From Microvirga lupini (GTDB lineage Bacteria > Pseudomonadota > Alphaproteobacteria > Rhizobiales > Beijerinckiaceae), in assembly GCF_014191055.1 (NCBI RefSeq), contig NZ_JACHWB010000004.1, forward strand, positions 1 through 64,000: a DNA stretch of 64,000 nt, in the 5' to 3' direction. Position numbers and translations under genes: made by a program. This document shows positions 64,000-64,000 of this stretch, piece after piece; the stretch's first letter is position 1; every line of letters begins with the position of its first letter. Under the pieces are notes generated by a model. The model was not told where the DNA came from. It worked only from the letters and a program-made list of their open reading frames with translations, and did not search any database.

Positions 64000-64000
64000 A

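Overview
The window is high-GC, densely packed bacterial chromosome. Gene content points to an alphaproteobacterium of the Rhizobiales, most likely a Methylobacteriaceae/Microvirga-type organism. Supporting features are RegB/RegA (ActS/ActR) redox signalling, an MmcB repair protein, direct-repeat GTTC-N7-GTTC LexA sites, a TTAA-N7-TTAA CtrA-type site, a cysteine-nucleophile intracellular PHA depolymerase and the dispersed GAGCATCG-type intergenic palindromes. The genus is inference; the class is well supported. dnaN, recF and gyrB at the right end place the window beside the replication origin. No rRNA, tRNA, CRISPR array or intact insertion sequence was seen.

Left to right: 1-4 kb, the start of a sugar-nucleotide epimerase gene and two large RTX proteins with the same type of C-terminus (type I secretion). 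4-8 kb, a metallo-beta-lactamase-fold hydrolase and an ABC-exporter-like protein whose ATPase motifs have decayed, divergent from a TPR gene. 8-16 kb, a DMT transporter, mmcB, a membrane methyltransferase, the redox pair regA/regB, phaZ and a YgjP-like metallopeptidase. 16-21.5 kb, a Bcr-type exporter, a class A PBP and a cation/proton antiporter that share a TTAA-rich intergenic region. 21.5-24.3 kb, a two-gene SOS repair unit (radical SAM protein plus DUF4130-UdgX fusion) with a LexA box. 24.5-31 kb, small envelope proteins, a complete TRAP transporter, OsmC, DUF1345, GNAT and DUF2239 genes. 31-34 kb, recX, a PAP2 phosphatase and a YcaQ-type DNA glycosylase with a second LexA box.

34-43 kb holds a DHA2 exporter, a HerA-like ATPase followed by an AT-richer orphan gene, an ABC exporter, an AbgB-like amidohydrolase and a ring-cleaving dioxygenase. 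43.4-46 kb has a secreted cysteine-free molybdopterin-fold protein in an apparent operon with a GGDEF-EAL enzyme. 46-53 kb carries a xenobiotic acetyltransferase, queD, a MipA outer-membrane protein, a BON protein behind a Shine-Dalgarno-masking hairpin, an HNH nuclease, a dienelactone hydrolase, and an HxlR regulator divergent from a VOC-YciI-DoxX-VOC cluster with two tandem dyads at the boundary. 53-55 kb encodes a membrane diguanylate cyclase. 55-64 kb is gyrB, a LysE exporter, recF, a three-gene envelope glycosylation cassette (DUF2142, small EamA, GT2) and dnaN, all on the minus strand.

Main themes are DNA repair (MmcB, UdgX module, YcaQ, RecX, RecF; two loci with visible SOS operators), redox and c-di-GMP signalling, envelope and secreted proteins, and export. 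The strongest leads are the decayed ABC protein with three NLLFG-type motifs, the two LexA-preceded repair loci, the BON leader hairpin, the paired HxlR dyads and the cysteine-free partner of the c-di-GMP enzyme.
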